Source: Chloroflexota bacterium
GTDB taxonomy: Bacteria; Chloroflexota; Limnocylindria; QHBO01
Assembly (NCBI GenBank): GCA_013694645.1
Contig: JACDBZ010000077.1
Span: forward strand, 1-7,158
Direction of reading: 5' to 3'
DNA length: 7,158 bases
Positions within the stretch are counted from its first letter, which is position 1. Each line of letters begins with the position of its first letter. Below the pieces are notes generated by a model. It made no database searches. It saw nothing but the letters and a program-made list of their open reading frames with translations, and had not been told where the DNA came from. Shown here one piece after another: positions 7,028-7,158 of the stretch. The position numbers were made by a program, and so were the translations under genes.

Positions 7028-7158
7028 CAGCCGTTCTCCTGCTTGATGCGCGCCACGATCTGCGTCGGATTCACGAATCGCAGGGCGATGAGCAGCGGGA
7101 CGAAGGCCGTCAGCATGTAGATCACGGCCATGGCATCGATGGCCTGTGACGGGCGGAT
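7027..7158 (-). CDS. C-terminal end of a membrane protein, probable transporter permease, 5' part outside the window
   Basis: An open - strand frame enters from the right edge and ends at a TGA that shares one base with the manD ATG. It is too short to show a start. The 43 visible residues contain one strongly hydrophobic helix (AMAVIYMLTAFVPLLIALRF) followed by a short hydrophilic tail ending VARIKQENG. This is the usual layout of the last membrane segment of ABC-type inner-membrane permeases, and a sugar-acid uptake component directly ahead of the catabolic genes would make sense. The fragment carries no diagnostic motif (the permease EAA loop would lie outside), so another kind of transporter, such as an MFS or TRAP member, cannot be ruled out. 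Confidence 0.45.
   Translation of the reverse strand: MRPSQAIDAMAVIYMLTAFVPLLIALRFVNPTQIVARIKQENG
7036..7040 (-). promoter_or_regulatory. Ribosome binding site of manD
   Basis: AGGAG on the - strand lies 8 bases before the manD ATG at 7027, within the last codons of the upstream gene. It supports the chosen start. Confidence 0.6.

Noticed and set aside
5828..7120. Long + strand open frame (430 codons) across manD and the operon end
   Set aside because: It is fully antisense to manD, which is a clear family member with all catalytic residues. The frame has no recognisable domain and reflects the third-position GC bias of the true gene.
1..7158. tRNA or rRNA genes, CRISPR arrays, insertion sequences, attachment sites, origins
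   Set aside because: On reading through the window I saw no regularly spaced repeats, no transposase or integrase motifs and no tRNA-like cloverleaf. The only non-coding gap is about 50 bases near 1230-1277.

Overview
The window is high-GC bacterial DNA, densely packed, with frequent GTG starts and short gene overlaps. A GAF–class III cyclase protein next to a universal stress protein start would fit Chloroflexota (Thermomicrobia-like). An actinobacterial or alphaproteobacterial source cannot be excluded from sequence alone. No RNA genes, CRISPR arrays, insertion sequences or long repeats were seen.

Layout. On the + strand, positions 1-1139 hold the 3' part of a GAF-domain/class III nucleotidyl cyclase gene. 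It overlaps by GTGA the start of a universal stress protein (UspA family) gene, which keeps a good ribosome binding site and about 30 family-like codons and then loses the family. From about 1278 to the right edge everything is on the - strand and forms one tightly overlapped operon. In transcription order it is: the C-terminus of a membrane protein (probable transporter permease, 7158-7027), manD (D-mannonate dehydratase, enolase superfamily), uxaC (uronate isomerase), uxuB (fructuronate reductase), kdgK (2-keto-3-deoxygluconate kinase) and eda (KDPG aldolase). The cyclase/usp pair and the operon converge at about 1230-1280, where GC-rich hairpins lie.

How the genes work together. The five enzymes make a complete route for D-glucuronate: UxaC gives D-fructuronate, UxuB reduces it to D-mannonate, ManD dehydrates that to 2-keto-3-deoxygluconate (KDG), KdgK phosphorylates it to KDPG, and Eda cleaves KDPG to pyruvate and glyceraldehyde 3-phosphate. 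The upstream membrane protein is probably part of the uptake system. All five junctions overlap (one TGATG, one ATGA, three GTGA), so translational coupling is likely. The catalytic residues I could recall for each enzyme are present.

The pathway itself is known. The points worth a second look are: the truncated stress-protein gene at the convergent boundary, which suggests a rearrangement or insertion; the cyclase domain, which keeps its metal-binding aspartates but has non-canonical residues at the substrate-specifying and transition-state Asn positions; the use of the ManD type of dehydratase in place of UxuA; and a perfect 7-bp hairpin that buries the eda start codon. I found no convincing sign of a wholly undescribed system.
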